Origin: a virus
DNA: 50,596 nucleotides
IMG/VR virus record: IMGVR_UViG_3300005663_000063
Location: 1 to 50,596 of that record
Direction: 5' to 3' (one strand)
The notes below the pieces were generated by a model. It ran no database searches. It was not told the DNA's origin and saw only the letters and a list, made by a program, of their open reading frames with translations. A program made the translations under genes and the position numbers. Positions 26,932 to 34,874 of this stretch are shown here, in pieces (positions within the stretch are counted from its first letter, which is position 1; the number at the start of each line of letters is the position of its first letter).

Positions 26932-28316
26932 TATTTCACTCCCACCATATCGCAAGCATTCCTGCGTGTTTCCTTCCGAATTTCGTCAAGTTCTTCCAGC
27001 GTTACTTCCATCATTTCCGCAGTTCGCTTTCTCTTCTCTGGATTGGTGAAGTTAATTCTGTCCCACTCATAAGCCCTTAGAATAGTCAAGTCTTCAGGGG
27101 TGAACTCTCTAGTTCTTATATTCCCCTTACTCCATACGAAATGCCCATTCCCGCCAAAGGCGTTTTCCTGCTCACACAAGTCCCATAACCTTGTATGGGG
27201 TAAAGGAACAGCGTGGAACAATTTGATATAATCCACATCTATTTCTTCGGCGAATTCAATGGTCTGCCTGATTTCCTCCCATGTCTCGGTGGGAAAACCC
27301 ACTATAAAGTTAGCCACAATATAAATCCCCGCTTCCTTAATCGCCTTAATCATCTCTCTGGCATGCTGGAAATTGACAGGCTTCTTTATAATCTCTTTCA
27401 AAACCCTGTCTGTGCCCGATTCTATAGCAACGGCTAAATACTGGCAACCACTTGCCTTCATTAACCCCACTAACTCCTTATCCATCTTGAAAACGGCCAC
27501 CGCCAGTGAACTCCACGGCATAACCAAGTCTCTGTCAATCATCCCTTGGAAAAGCTCCTTGGCACGATCCATATCATACAAAAGGTTATCATCATCAAAG
27601 ATAATGGACTTAATACCATACCTTTCCTTTAGCCATTGCATTTCATCCAATACCTTAGAAACACTGCGTGGTCTAAACTTCGCACCCATTATTGTCTCCA
27701 CCTGACAGAAGGCACAGCCAAACGGACACCCCCTGGAAGCCATTATTCTGGCAAAGGGTAGTGGTCTGGGTGTATCCACGCTTTTCCTTGGAGCACTGTT
27801 AATGTATTTCTTGTAACCTATCAAGTCATAGGCAGGTAATGGAATGTCATCAAGATTCTTAATCCGCCCACCAACTAAATGCTCTTGCTTCAACCATTCA
27901 CCCCTTTCGTAAAGACCAAGCAGATAGGGAAGCATTTCCTCGCCCTCTCCCTCAATCACGCAATCTATATTACAATCCTCAAGCACCTTCTCTGGGTTGG
28001 TTGTAGCATAGACACCACCCATTACAGTCTTGATTTTTCTACTAACCTTCTTAGTGAGTTCGGCAACTTTATGTGCACTGGGGGCATACTGGTCAAACAA
28101 CATCGTAATTCCCACAATGTCAGGTTCTAATTTCCTTAGCTTGCGAGAGAACTCCTTTTCAGTCATATCATCTTTATAAGCATCAATTATAGACACATCC
28201 ACCCTATCCCTGATGACACTTGCCAGTAGGCACAGATTATAGGGTATATAGTGCCACAAGGTGTTTTTATCTGTTTCACACCATCTAAAGTTAGGAACTA
28301 CGAGTGCTACTTTCAC
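26931..28316 (-). CDS. B12-binding-type radical SAM enzyme in the late operon
   Basis: A 461-residue protein. Residues about 1-150 form a B12-like Rossmann domain (SIIDAYKDD, DIVGITMLFDQ, KTVMGGVYAT). The classical cobalamin His (D-x-H-x2-G) is not visible. The radical SAM motif is C-x3-C-x2-C at Cys197, Cys201 and Cys204, with SRGCPFGCAFC. The GTG start overlaps the previous TAG. It lies between a zinc-protein gene and another zinc gene, close to terminase and portal, which is an unusual place. Possible roles are a virion or host modification; substrate unknown. Confidence 0.85.
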   Translation of the reverse strand: MKVALVVPNFRWCETDKNTLWHYIPYNLCLLASVIRDRVDVSIIDAYKDDMTEKEFSRKLRKLEPDIVGITMLFDQYAPSAHKVAELTKKVSRKIKTVMGGVYATTNPEKVLEDCNIDCVIEGEGEEMLPYLLGLYERGEWLKQEHLVGGRIKNLDDIPLPAYDLIGYKKYINSAPRKSVDTPRPLPFARIMASRGCPFGCAFCQVETIMGAKFRPRSVSKVLDEMQWLKERYGIKSIIFDDDNLLYDMDRAKELFQGMIDRDLVMPWSSLAVAVFKMDKELVGLMKASGCQYLAVAIESGTDRVLKEIIKKPVNFQHAREMIKAIKEAGIYIVANFIVGFPTETWEEIRQTIEFAEEIDVDYIKLFHAVPLPHTRLWDLCEQENAFGGNGHFVWSKGNIRTREFTPEDLTILRAYEWDRINFTNPEKRKRTAEMMEVTLEELDEIRKETRRNACDMVGVK

Positions 28317-28694
28317 CTACTTTTCATCCACGTGCAGTCCTGGACCGAGGGAAAAATTGAAGGGCTTTTTATCATCAATATCTTCCCACCGTATCAACTC
28401 AGGCAAGTATTTCCGTATCTTCCCCATAGCCCCACCTTCTACTCCAAGAGGAGGATAGCCTGCCTGTCTATTACCACAATGAGCACAGGCACGGACAGAA
28501 CACTCAAAATCCGACCTCACGTGGTCGCCAAGGGTGGACATCACCATTCTATAACAATGCCCACCAAGAGCCAAACACTCTTCTGGCTTCAATTTATAAT
28601 CCTCTTTTAATAGAGAATATCTACCTGAATCTGTCCCCCAAGAATATTCATTTTCCTTTATCTCCCACGGATATGCAGGTGGCTCACCTTTCAT
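28317..28694 (-). CDS. Small Cys/His zinc protein, paralog of 31-315
   Basis: A 125-residue protein with the order ECL, GHCY, LGD, C-x-HCG-x-RQ-x-GY-x-P, as in the gene at 31-315. The N- and C-terminal extensions differ. Start at 28694 follows AAGGGGG overlapping the terminase stop. Function unknown, but one copy lies beside each radical SAM/sugar region. Confidence 0.7.
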   Translation of the reverse strand: MKGEPPAYPWEIKENEYSWGTDSGRYSLLKEDYKLKPEECLALGGHCYRMVMSTLGDHVRSDFECSVRACAHCGNRQAGYPPLGVEGGAMGKIRKYLPELIRWEDIDDKKPFNFSLGPGLHVDEK

Positions 28695-28696
28695 TC

Positions 28697-30361
28697 TTAC
28701 CCCCTTGCTAATTCTTTTTCCCAATGTTCCCTTTCGGCTTTTAATTCCAGTACCCGCTCCATTATCTTAGACTTTTCATCGCTTTCCTCTTCAAAGTGAA
28801 CACTATCAATGCCTTCAACCTCTTCCAAGCCAAAGGATACGGTTTTTCTCATTAAGTTAGCTATTCCTACGGCTATGGGATAATCGTCATGTCCTGAAGG
28901 GCGAGCTTCTATCCTACCCTTTTTATCAGCGTTTTTTATCACAGACCCGAAGTGCTGTATGCCTAAAGGATTGAATAGAGTAATCTGGAAATTATTGATA
29001 GCAGGGATTAAGGCGGAGAATAAGTCCATTCTTGTCTTTTCGTCAGTTATAAAACCAGGCTTCTCTCTCTTAGCATCCCGATAGCCTAGATTCCTATAGT
29101 TGTTACTTTGGGCTATACCAACGACCCTTCTGCCGTATAAATTGTATTCAGGCCACCACTTCGGATTATTGAAAACATCTAATAGTTGAAGAGTCAGCAT
29201 AGCAAACATTTCCTCGTTAATCGTGTTGTCTAAAATATCAGCCACTACGACTCCCGTCCTGACATTCATAATCGCTGTTGCCTGATAATCCCGCCCAACT
29301 CCTAAAGAAATATCTGAACCCGCTATATAGAACTCTCCCAAGTGAAAGTCCCGATAGATATTTATGTAATTATAATCCAGTCCATCTTTTCCAACATGTA
29401 TAGTGGGTTGTTTTTCAGCTTCTTCGAGCATCTGCTTAAGAACATCCTTATTAAAGGCACTGACTGTCTGGGGAACAGATAGAGCCTCTTCTATGGAACG
29501 AGGATAGTTTTTAAGCATGTAAAGTTCGGGGGTAAGCCCACTTAACTCACCTTCGGGAATACTGTCCTTTACATCGCTGTACCACTTGTCGTCCCTGCCC
29601 TCCATCACACTATAAGGATAAAATAAGGGTGTCCAACCATTCTTCCCTTCTAATGCCCCTTCAAATAATTCGGTGGCAAGATTATCTTTATCCCAGGCGT
29701 TCTCTGTAAAACAGGAGATACACTGCCCTGCTTTATCAATTGTAGGTTTGGAATGGAGATAATTCTGTCTGGCGTATTCGTGTTCAGCATGTTCGTCCCA
29801 AACTATAATAGAAGCCGTAAAACCAATCCCAGCAGTCTCTGTGGAAGGTAATGCCCTGATAATACTCTGCATTACAGGAAAACTCATCTCTTCCCGACTA
29901 TCAAGACCTGCCTTCGGTCTTAAGAAAGCAGGTAACTGATTATAAATCCGCTTCGATTTATCCAGAAGTTCCCTTGCCTCTAACTGCCCTTTCGAATATA
30001 AAAGAACATTAGCCCCCTCATGAAAAATGGCATACCACAAAACATAAGTGGCAATCGTAGTGGAAAGTCCTATCTGACGAGCCTTTAAAACAGTCACAAA
30101 CCTCTTCTCAAGAAACTGTAAGAGGATTTGCTCAACATGATGAAACAACTGGAAGGGAATCAAGCCACCGCCAGAACTTGTAGGCGATGGAGCTTCTACT
30201 ATCTTACAATACCTCAAAAAGCGGAAGATGTTTTTCTGGCACAAAGTCCACTCATACTTAAGCATACCCCTGTCTTCAGGAGTATATGTCTCAATGGGCT
30301 TTAAGAGTATCTTATCTATCTTCTTATCGTGCTTTTGTAGAAAAGTCTCTACACCAGCCAT
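28697..30361 (-). CDS. terL: Terminase large subunit
   Basis: A 554-residue packaging motor. The ATPase half has the Walker A-like ARQIGLSTT (94-102) and Walker B IIVWDE (185-190). The nuclease half has GSDISLGVGRDYQ and the Asp-rich DDYPIAVGIAN near the C terminus. It cuts and translocates phage DNA through the portal. The start is the ATG at 30361 behind GGGAG; it overlaps the end of the dehydrogenase gene upstream. A small terminase is not certain; the DUF5681 protein at 31628 is the best candidate. Confidence 0.92.
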   Translation of the reverse strand: MAGVETFLQKHDKKIDKILLKPIETYTPEDRGMLKYEWTLCQKNIFRFLRYCKIVEAPSPTSSGGGLIPFQLFHHVEQILLQFLEKRFVTVLKARQIGLSTTIATYVLWYAIFHEGANVLLYSKGQLEARELLDKSKRIYNQLPAFLRPKAGLDSREEMSFPVMQSIIRALPSTETAGIGFTASIIVWDEHAEHEYARQNYLHSKPTIDKAGQCISCFTENAWDKDNLATELFEGALEGKNGWTPLFYPYSVMEGRDDKWYSDVKDSIPEGELSGLTPELYMLKNYPRSIEEALSVPQTVSAFNKDVLKQMLEEAEKQPTIHVGKDGLDYNYINIYRDFHLGEFYIAGSDISLGVGRDYQATAIMNVRTGVVVADILDNTINEEMFAMLTLQLLDVFNNPKWWPEYNLYGRRVVGIAQSNNYRNLGYRDAKREKPGFITDEKTRMDLFSALIPAINNFQITLFNPLGIQHFGSVIKNADKKGRIEARPSGHDDYPIAVGIANLMRKTVSFGLEEVEGIDSVHFEEESDEKSKIMERVLELKAEREHWEKELARG

Positions 30362-31097
30362 ATATTGTCTCCCACGAATCAGGTTGGTCGAAATCACTCT
30401 CTAATGTCGTATTCGGATGTCCTATCTCCGCCTCTACAGGATTCACCAGACTTAAATCTACCCCTATGTAATTAGCAAAATGGTAAGCTATCCTGTCGTA
30501 AGTTAAGTCACTATCCCCCGAAACCTGCAATAGACCACCCATTCTATCCCTGCCTATCTTATAAAGTATGTCAGAAACAAAATGGACACTCATCGGGGAC
30601 ATCGACATGTTAGAATAAGGATATATTGTCCTCCCACCTTTTAAATCGGTAATCCATCCTTCAAACAAGGGTACATCATAACCTAAGACCTTCGAAAGTC
30701 TAATTACTGTCACACCCATATCCAGTAAAATCCTTTCTATGCCTGCCTTCTGCCTGCCATATTCAGTTGTTGGACAAACTGCATCATTAACATTGCGAGA
30801 GGCCTTAGAACCATCAAATACCCTCTCGGAAGACAACCACACTACAAAACCTTTTAACTTTTCGGCCAACCTAATAGTACCATCTACATTTATCCTCCTC
30901 GTTTCCTCAGGATATCGCTCACACTTCTCTGTAGACGTCTCGGCAGCACATATATACGCCACATCACTCTCAGGTAAATCCCAATCAGTACCATCAAGGC
31001 TAACAACATCACGACCAAGTATGACGGCATTACCCATCCTCCTTAAATAATAATAAAGATTCCTCCCTATTAAACCATTGCCTATTACTAAGTTCAT
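30324..31097 (-). CDS. RmlD-like sugar-nucleotide dehydrogenase
   Basis: A 257-residue extended short-chain dehydrogenase. The NAD(P) motif is GNGLIG (6-11), with the catalytic Y-x3-K at Tyr113/Lys117 (YGRQK) and a Ser pair SSERVFDG (89-96). The pattern is that of RmlD/NAD-dependent epimerases acting on nucleotide sugars. The first Met of the fold (31097) is used, because earlier in-frame starts would add a basic leader. It lies beside terminase, yet serves sugar chemistry like the cassette at 44345-4163. The exact substrate is unknown. Confidence 0.8.
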   Translation of the reverse strand: MNLVIGNGLIGRNLYYYLRRMGNAVILGRDVVSLDGTDWDLPESDVAYICAAETSTEKCERYPEETRRINVDGTIRLAEKLKGFVVWLSSERVFDGSKASRNVNDAVCPTTEYGRQKAGIERILLDMGVTVIRLSKVLGYDVPLFEGWITDLKGGRTIYPYSNMSMSPMSVHFVSDILYKIGRDRMGGLLQVSGDSDLTYDRIAYHFANYIGVDLSLVNPVEAEIGHPNTTLESDFDQPDSWETIYGWCRDFSTKAR

Positions 31098-31107
31098 ACC
31101 AATGATT

Positions 31108-31272
31108 CTACGGCCACAACGAATCAACAATACGCCAAAAGCGATTGTTTATCTGGGTATCGTAGAATTTGACTAAATGGTCTATTAATGTGAACTTTCT
31201 CATTATATCCTCCCTTGCTGCAGTTTGCGGTGATTTACCTTGAAGCATTTGCATTATCGTCCTTAACATCAT
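31108..31272 (-). CDS. Small basic helical protein
   Basis: A 54-residue protein. The start at 31272 overlaps the preceding stop as ATGA. It has two Arg/Met-rich helices (LRTIMQMLQGK and RKFTLIDHLVKFYD). Family unknown. Confidence 0.5.
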   Translation of the reverse strand: MMLRTIMQMLQGKSPQTAAREDIMRKFTLIDHLVKFYDTQINNRFWRIVDSLWP

Positions 31273-31478
31273 TCCTTCTCTATCAATGGCTTTACTATCC
31301 AATAACCTGTATATATGTTGTGTTCTTCTACCTTTATCACTACACCTTGAGAGTGCAGATACTCAACAATCTTAAAGGAAAATTCCTCTGATTGGTTATG
31401 CTTATCAAGTAAATCCCTATTGTTTTCCAGGGCATACAATAAACCCCTTATCCCTTCCCTTATCTCTTCTCTAGTCAT
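31269..31478 (-). CDS. TREEIREG-type small protein
   Basis: A 69-residue protein with MTREEIREGI at the start, LHSQGVVIKVEE in the middle, and a C-terminal KPLIEKE. The gene at 43846-44139 has the same blocks, so these are paralogs on opposite strands. Preceded by a G-rich ribosome site. Function unknown. Confidence 0.65.
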   Translation of the reverse strand: MTREEIREGIRGLLYALENNRDLLDKHNQSEEFSFKIVEYLHSQGVVIKVEEHNIYTGYWIVKPLIEKE

Positions 31479-31627
31479 TATACCCCCCTTATGTAAAGTA
31501 CCTTAATTTTGTTGTAAAATTCTGTGTGAGGTCAATACTAATAATAACCCCGACCCACTGTCCCTGCCACTTCCAAACGAGCCTTGCCTACCAAAGGTTT
31601 AGGGCTCAAGCATACATACCTGACTAT

Positions 31628-32047
31628 CTATGACTCATCAGTTATCATCCTCTGCTTCCTATCCTCAAGGTCTGTCTTCATAGCTTGTAACCCCAATTGG
31701 GCATAATCATTGCCTATATGTATAAAGGCAGCCTTAATATTGACATCAGTAGGTATACGACCATCCGTTCTGTCGGTTATCTCAACAGTATGAGGCAATA
31801 AGCCCTTCTTTGCCAAATCTACAGCCTTAAGAGCTATCTCTTGGGCTGCAATACCCTCATTTTCAGCTAATATCCGCTTATACCAGTAAGTAATAGAGGA
31901 TGTATTGGGTGGCCTACCATTGGGATTGCCTGACTGCTGAGGTTTCCATTGATTATCAATGAAAGCCTTGTTATGTCCTTGTTTGCCTTCGTTTATGTTT
32001 AATTCTTCTTCTGAGTAAGAGAATGGATCTCTTAGTGGTTTAGTCAT
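31628..32047 (-). CDS. DUF5681-type protein, small terminase candidate
   Basis: A 139-residue protein with the DUF5681 motif WKPQQSGNPNGRP (about residues 33-45), followed by a helical C terminus (AFIHIGNDYAQLGLQAM). Proteins with this motif often lie just before the large terminase. The start overlaps the end of a 32-residue gene. A small-terminase role is inferred from place; sequence alone does not prove it. Confidence 0.65.
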   Translation of the reverse strand: MTKPLRDPFSYSEEELNINEGKQGHNKAFIDNQWKPQQSGNPNGRPPNTSSITYWYKRILAENEGIAAQEIALKAVDLAKKGLLPHTVEITDRTDGRIPTDVNIKAAFIHIGNDYAQLGLQAMKTDLEDRKQRMITDES

Positions 32048-32138
32048 TATTATTCCAGGGGGAGGCTTTGCATATTCTCATGGCGGTTAGCAGTTGTTCT
32101 TTGGTAAGTGACCTTCCCTTCCTTTTATTTTTAGTCAT
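32040..32138 (-). CDS. 32-residue basic peptide
   Basis: A short Lys/Arg-rich peptide (MTKNKRKGRSLTKEQLLTAM...) with AAGGAG six bases before the ATG. It is the first gene after the promoter at 32214-32242 and overlaps the DUF5681 gene. Family unknown. Confidence 0.6.
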   Translation of the reverse strand: MTKNKRKGRSLTKEQLLTAMRICKASPWNNND

Positions 32139-32213
32139 AGATGCTCCTTATAGCCTATGCCTCCCTCCCCTGGCTTTAAAGGCTATTAGACCCACCATAT
32201 CTCACCTTGGTAT

Positions 32214-32242
32214 ATTATAGTCTATTAAGGGAAGTTTGTCAA
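32214..32242 (-). promoter_or_regulatory. Consensus sigma70-type promoter for the packaging genes
   Basis: Minus strand TTGACA (32242-32237), 17-base spacer, TATAAT (32219-32214). Both boxes match the consensus exactly. The -35 overlaps the stop of the zinc gene at 32239. It drives the 32-residue gene, the DUF5681 gene and terminase-side genes. Confidence 0.88.
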
Positions 32243-32436
32243 GTCAGGATTTGTTTTTGTTCAGGGGAATAGCCTTGGCTGGCGCAGGTAAGGCATTGAG
32301 CTTCCTTCTTAAGGGGGATATAATAAAACTCATCTCTTGGTAAGATGGGTTTACCGCATCTACAGGTAGATTTATATTTAGCAATCAGCCATTTACCGGT
32401 ATCATACAGGGGAGTGTATTGGTTAATATAGCTCAC
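32239..32436 (-). CDS. Small zinc-ribbon protein, first gene of the leftward unit
   Basis: A 65-residue protein with two Cys pairs, TCRCGKP and CLTCASQG, that likely bind one zinc. It starts at a GTG (32436) behind AGGTGG. It is the first gene after the promoter at 32507-32535. Function unknown; a regulator is possible. Confidence 0.65.
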   Translation of the reverse strand: MSYINQYTPLYDTGKWLIAKYKSTCRCGKPILPRDEFYYIPLKKEAQCLTCASQGYSPEQKQILT

Positions 32437-32506
32437 ACCTTACCACCTAATAGCTTATTTTTATTATCTTCTCATTTAGTTACGATAATAAATAGAACTA
32501 TTTGCT

Positions 32507-32535
32507 ATTATACTCTTTTTAAACAGGTTTGTCAA
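32507..32535 (-). promoter_or_regulatory. Consensus sigma70-type promoter, leftward
   Basis: Minus strand TTGACA (32535-32530), 17-base spacer, TATAAT (32512-32507). Exact consensus. With the rightward promoter at 32623-32652 it forms a divergent control region. The leader is about 70 bases to the GTG of the first gene. The flanking T/A-rich sequence shows only weak dyads. Confidence 0.9.
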
Positions 32536-32622
32536 GTATACATAGACTAACTAAGTATATAGCCTTGGAATGATACGAAAGGATAGTTTATTCTAAAGTA
32601 GTGAAAATAACTTGAAAGGGTA

Positions 32623-32652
32623 TTGACAATAGGGTAATTAGTATGATATGCT
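32623..32652 (+). promoter_or_regulatory. Rightward early promoter, extended -10
   Basis: TTGACA (32623-32628), 18-base spacer, TATGCT (32647-32652), with TGA just before the -10, an extended -10 TGn form. It drives the plus-strand early genes starting at 32680. It is about 90 bases from the divergent leftward promoter. Confidence 0.85.
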
Positions 32653-32679
32653 ATTGACAATTGAACAAGGAGGGTAGAA

Positions 32680-32835
32680 ATGGGGGCAAGGGCAAGTAGA
32701 CCGCACAACCCAACTAAAAGACAGTTCTTAGCCGTAGCTGACAGAATAGCGCAAGAAATGGGTTACAAAGACCATGCAGATGCTATTCGTAAAATAAAGG
32801 AAGCCGGAAGGCAGCAAATAAAAAAAGGAGGGTAG
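32680..32835 (+). CDS. 51-residue basic protein, first early gene
   Basis: A small basic protein (MGARASRPHNPTKRQF...) whose middle is helical (LAVADRIAQEMGY, HADAIRKIKEAG). The ATG lies 27 bases after the promoter -10 and follows AGGAGGG. DNA binding is possible but not shown. Confidence 0.6.
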   Translation: MGARASRPHNPTKRQFLAVADRIAQEMGYKDHADAIRKIKEAGRQQIKKGG

Positions 32836-32841
32836 AGAGGG

Positions 32842-33036
32842 ATGCAAGTTGGACAAGAACATAGAGTGGGTTTAGTCAATTCAATTTTAACAGACGGCGA
32901 AAAGTTGACAGCCTTGAGAGTAATAGACCTCTTGAGAGAGGCAAACATGATGACTGAGGCACTGGAAGTAATTTCAAGAAGATTTGCTATAAGGGTAAAG
33001 GCTATAGCAGATTGGTATTATTCACAAAGAAGCTAA
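32842..33036 (+). CDS. Hypothetical helical protein
   Basis: A 64-residue protein, mostly helical (GEKLTALRVIDLLREANMM, EALEVISRRFAIRVKAI). It begins six bases after the previous stop. Family unknown. Confidence 0.55.
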   Translation: MQVGQEHRVGLVNSILTDGEKLTALRVIDLLREANMMTEALEVISRRFAIRVKAIADWYYSQRS

Positions 33037-33079
33037 TCTCTTGACTACTCCCAGGTAGGCTGAGATGAGGAGGTAAGAA

Positions 33080-33292
33080 ATGGCTATGGTTAGTTTAGAT
33101 TACATTCGAGGGATAATGGTAGCAAGTGGTATAAAATATCTCTATCTCAAGACACCAGACAAGGTTTCAGGACTGTCGGAGTGCCCAAGCGCTGGACCAT
33201 ACCCAAACATCAGTGGCATGAGGAAGTTATATTGGGGAAAGGATGCTCTTATAGTGAAGCAAGGGGCGTATGCTTATAATGTAAGCGGTTAG
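33080..33292 (+). CDS. Hypothetical protein
   Basis: A 70-residue protein with beta-like segments and an ECPSAGPYPNISG loop. A very strong GAGGAGGT ribosome site precedes the ATG. Family unknown. Confidence 0.55.
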   Translation: MAMVSLDYIRGIMVASGIKYLYLKTPDKVSGLSECPSAGPYPNISGMRKLYWGKDALIVKQGAYAYNVSG

Positions 33293-33317
33293 CTTGAGAA
33301 TAAAAGGGAGGTAAACT

Positions 33318-33752
33318 ATGGAATACACTGAAGGGGAATTGAAGATGGGCAAGAAAAGAATCTATCAGACTGATTGCTCCAAGTGTGGTGAGACTTTTGC
33401 AAGAAAGCCTAACGAGTCTATAACCTGCCCCAAGTGCAGAGAGAAAAAGGTAGGAGGTCTAACAATGGAATATACTAGAGGGGAATGGGAAGTTAAGGGC
33501 TATCCGAGCGGGCGATATATTCAAACTAATGAGAAAATCGTTGCTCAGATATGGGGACAGAAACCAATGGCTGAAACAGAAGCCAATGCCCGCCTGATAG
33601 CAGCAGCACCAGCTATGTATGAGGCTTTGAAGGGACTCATCCCAGGAATTCATACTATGTTCTTTGAGCAGTTTGAAATAGATGGGACAATTCCTTTTAT
33701 TGAAGGATATAAGGATGCAGTATTAGCCCTAGCCAAAGCGGAGGAGAAATAA
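33318..33752 (+). CDS. Zinc-ribbon leader fused to a phage LIAAAP-type protein
   Basis: A 144-residue reading frame of two parts. Residues about 10-48 hold a zinc ribbon (CSKCG and CPKC). Residues 50-144 resemble a common phage early protein (MEYTRGEWEVKG, then ANARLIAAAPAMYEALKGL). A second ATG at 33465 (Met50) has AGGAGG seven bases upstream, so the C-terminal part may also be made alone. The two starts share MEYT-x-GE, as if a 5-prime end had been duplicated. Confidence 0.6.
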   Translation: MEYTEGELKMGKKRIYQTDCSKCGETFARKPNESITCPKCREKKVGGLTMEYTRGEWEVKGYPSGRYIQTNEKIVAQIWGQKPMAETEANARLIAAAPAMYEALKGLIPGIHTMFFEQFEIDGTIPFIEGYKDAVLALAKAEEK

Positions 33753-33931
33753 TGGCAGCGAGAATTATGAGAGGGCACGGGGAGTATTGCCACACATGCC
33801 ACTGTGAAATACAAAGGGGAGAGCGGTGGGAAAGGTATGACGGAGTAAGATGCACGGAAACAAGAAAGATATACCATTTTGACCGGAGAATATGTTACAA
33901 GAACCTAAACGATAAGAAGGAGGAGAAATGA
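33752..33931 (+). CDS. Cys/His-rich small protein
   Basis: A 59-residue protein with the cluster YCHTCHCEI and a later RICYKN, which may bind zinc. The start overlaps the previous TAA (TAATG). Family unknown. Confidence 0.6.
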   Translation: MAARIMRGHGEYCHTCHCEIQRGERWERYDGVRCTETRKIYHFDRRICYKNLNDKKEEK

Positions 33932-34056
33932 ACTTTAATCTTGATGGATGGGACTATCTGTTTACACTTGGTCCCTTAGATGTCTATGCCTATGGTAGCT
34001 TAAGGGTAGGAATAGATATCCGAACAGGCAGGAAAGTAATATCATATGTGAGGTAG
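33928..34056 (+). CDS. Small hypothetical protein
   Basis: A 42-residue protein started by an ATG that overlaps the previous stop (ATGA). AGGAGA precedes it. It is beta-like and has no family match. Confidence 0.5.
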   Translation: MNFNLDGWDYLFTLGPLDVYAYGSLRVGIDIRTGRKVISYVR

Positions 34057-34059
34057 ATA

Positions 34060-34233
34060 ATGCTAACCAAAGAACAGTTTATGAAAATGTATAACACGAT
34101 ATATGCAGACGGAGCTACCCAAGGGTATGAACTGAGAGACCTGATGGCAAAGGTCGAGAAACGCAACCGGGAATACACACCTAGACTAACCCAAGAGCTA
34201 GAGCAAATACTTAAGGATAAGTCAATAACATAA
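34060..34233 (+). CDS. Small helical protein
   Basis: A 57-residue charged, helical protein (MLTKEQFMKMYN..., LRDLMAKVEKR). The ATG stands a few bases after the previous stop. It ends at the promoter at 34235. Family unknown. Confidence 0.5.
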   Translation: MLTKEQFMKMYNTIYADGATQGYELRDLMAKVEKRNREYTPRLTQELEQILKDKSIT

Positions 34234-34234
34234 C

Positions 34235-34263
34235 TTGACAAGTGCTAAGTATTGTGGTAGTAT
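34235..34263 (+). promoter_or_regulatory. Sigma70-type promoter before a HTH gene
   Basis: TTGACA (34235-34240), 17-base spacer, TAGTAT (34258-34263). The -35 is in a CTTGACAAG short inverted repeat. It would give the HTH protein at 34281 its own transcript. The -10 is only a fair match. Confidence 0.6.
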
Positions 34264-34280
34264 TGTAAATAAGGTAAGAT

Positions 34281-34451
34281 ATGGATAAAAAAGACCGCAG
34301 TTTGATGTTCCAAGCCATCGCTGGAACAGTGGGCAGGAATAGGGAGATTAGACGACTACACTTTGAGAAGGGCAAGAGTATTCCTGAGATAGCCAGGATG
34401 TATAAAATGTCCCGTCAGGCAATATGGGTAATATGCACAAGGGAGGAATAA
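34281..34451 (+). CDS. Small helix-turn-helix protein
   Basis: A 56-residue protein. Residues about 22-52 form a typical HTH (LHFEKGKSIPEIARMYKMSR, then QAIWVIC), like sigma region 4 or small repressors. It has its own promoter just upstream. It is the only clear regulator in this window, so it may control the early region. Target unknown. Confidence 0.75.
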   Translation: MDKKDRSLMFQAIAGTVGRNREIRRLHFEKGKSIPEIARMYKMSRQAIWVICTREE

Positions 34452-34452
34452 A

Positions 34453-34728
34453 ATGACAAAACGAGAAGCAATTAGGGAATGTAAAGGACTGTGGAAGGAG
34501 ATTGAGAGGTCGGGGAAATCTAAGTGGGAGTTTCTCGAAAGTCCTGCTGGTAAAAAGTGGAAGGATAAGGATTATACCAGCGATTGCCCGCTATGTGAGT
34601 ATAGTGATGGAGATTGTGATAAATGTCTACTTCTAATACAGTATGGAGAGGATTGCTACGACTTAGGTTATGAGGATGATAGATTAAACTCCCCATCCTT
34701 CTTTGAGGCAGTAAGGGGGCTGAAATGA
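34453..34728 (+). CDS. Cys-rich small protein
   Basis: A 91-residue acidic protein with CPLCEYSDGDCDKC, four Cys that fit a zinc ribbon. GGAGG precedes the ATG. The type is common in phage early regions. Function unknown. Confidence 0.65.
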   Translation: MTKREAIRECKGLWKEIERSGKSKWEFLESPAGKKWKDKDYTSDCPLCEYSDGDCDKCLLLIQYGEDCYDLGYEDDRLNSPSFFEAVRGLK

Positions 34729-34874
34729 TATGTCCGTTGCCGTCAGATACTAAACCAGGATACATTAGCTCAGGTGATTGCTATGGGGAAGAGTGTGCTT
34801 GGTGGGATAAAACTAAAGGATGCTGTGTTATTCTCAGACTAGCCGACATCGCTAGGGCTATTAGGGAGAGATAA
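34725..34874 (+). CDS. Small Cys/Trp-rich protein
   Basis: A 49-residue protein with CYGEECAWWDKTKGCCVIL, a common phage form of CxxxCxWW. Overlaps the previous stop (ATGA). Function unknown; a metal or redox site is possible. Confidence 0.65.
   Translation: MICPLPSDTKPGYISSGDCYGEECAWWDKTKGCCVILRLADIARAIRER

Noticed and set aside
31500-31545. TTGACC in the minus strand before the gene at 31478
   Set aside because: No -10 at a suitable distance.
31479-31627. Frame continuing after the DUF5681 stop (minus strand)
   Set aside because: It has no start codon or ribosome site and is short, so I see only an intergenic region.
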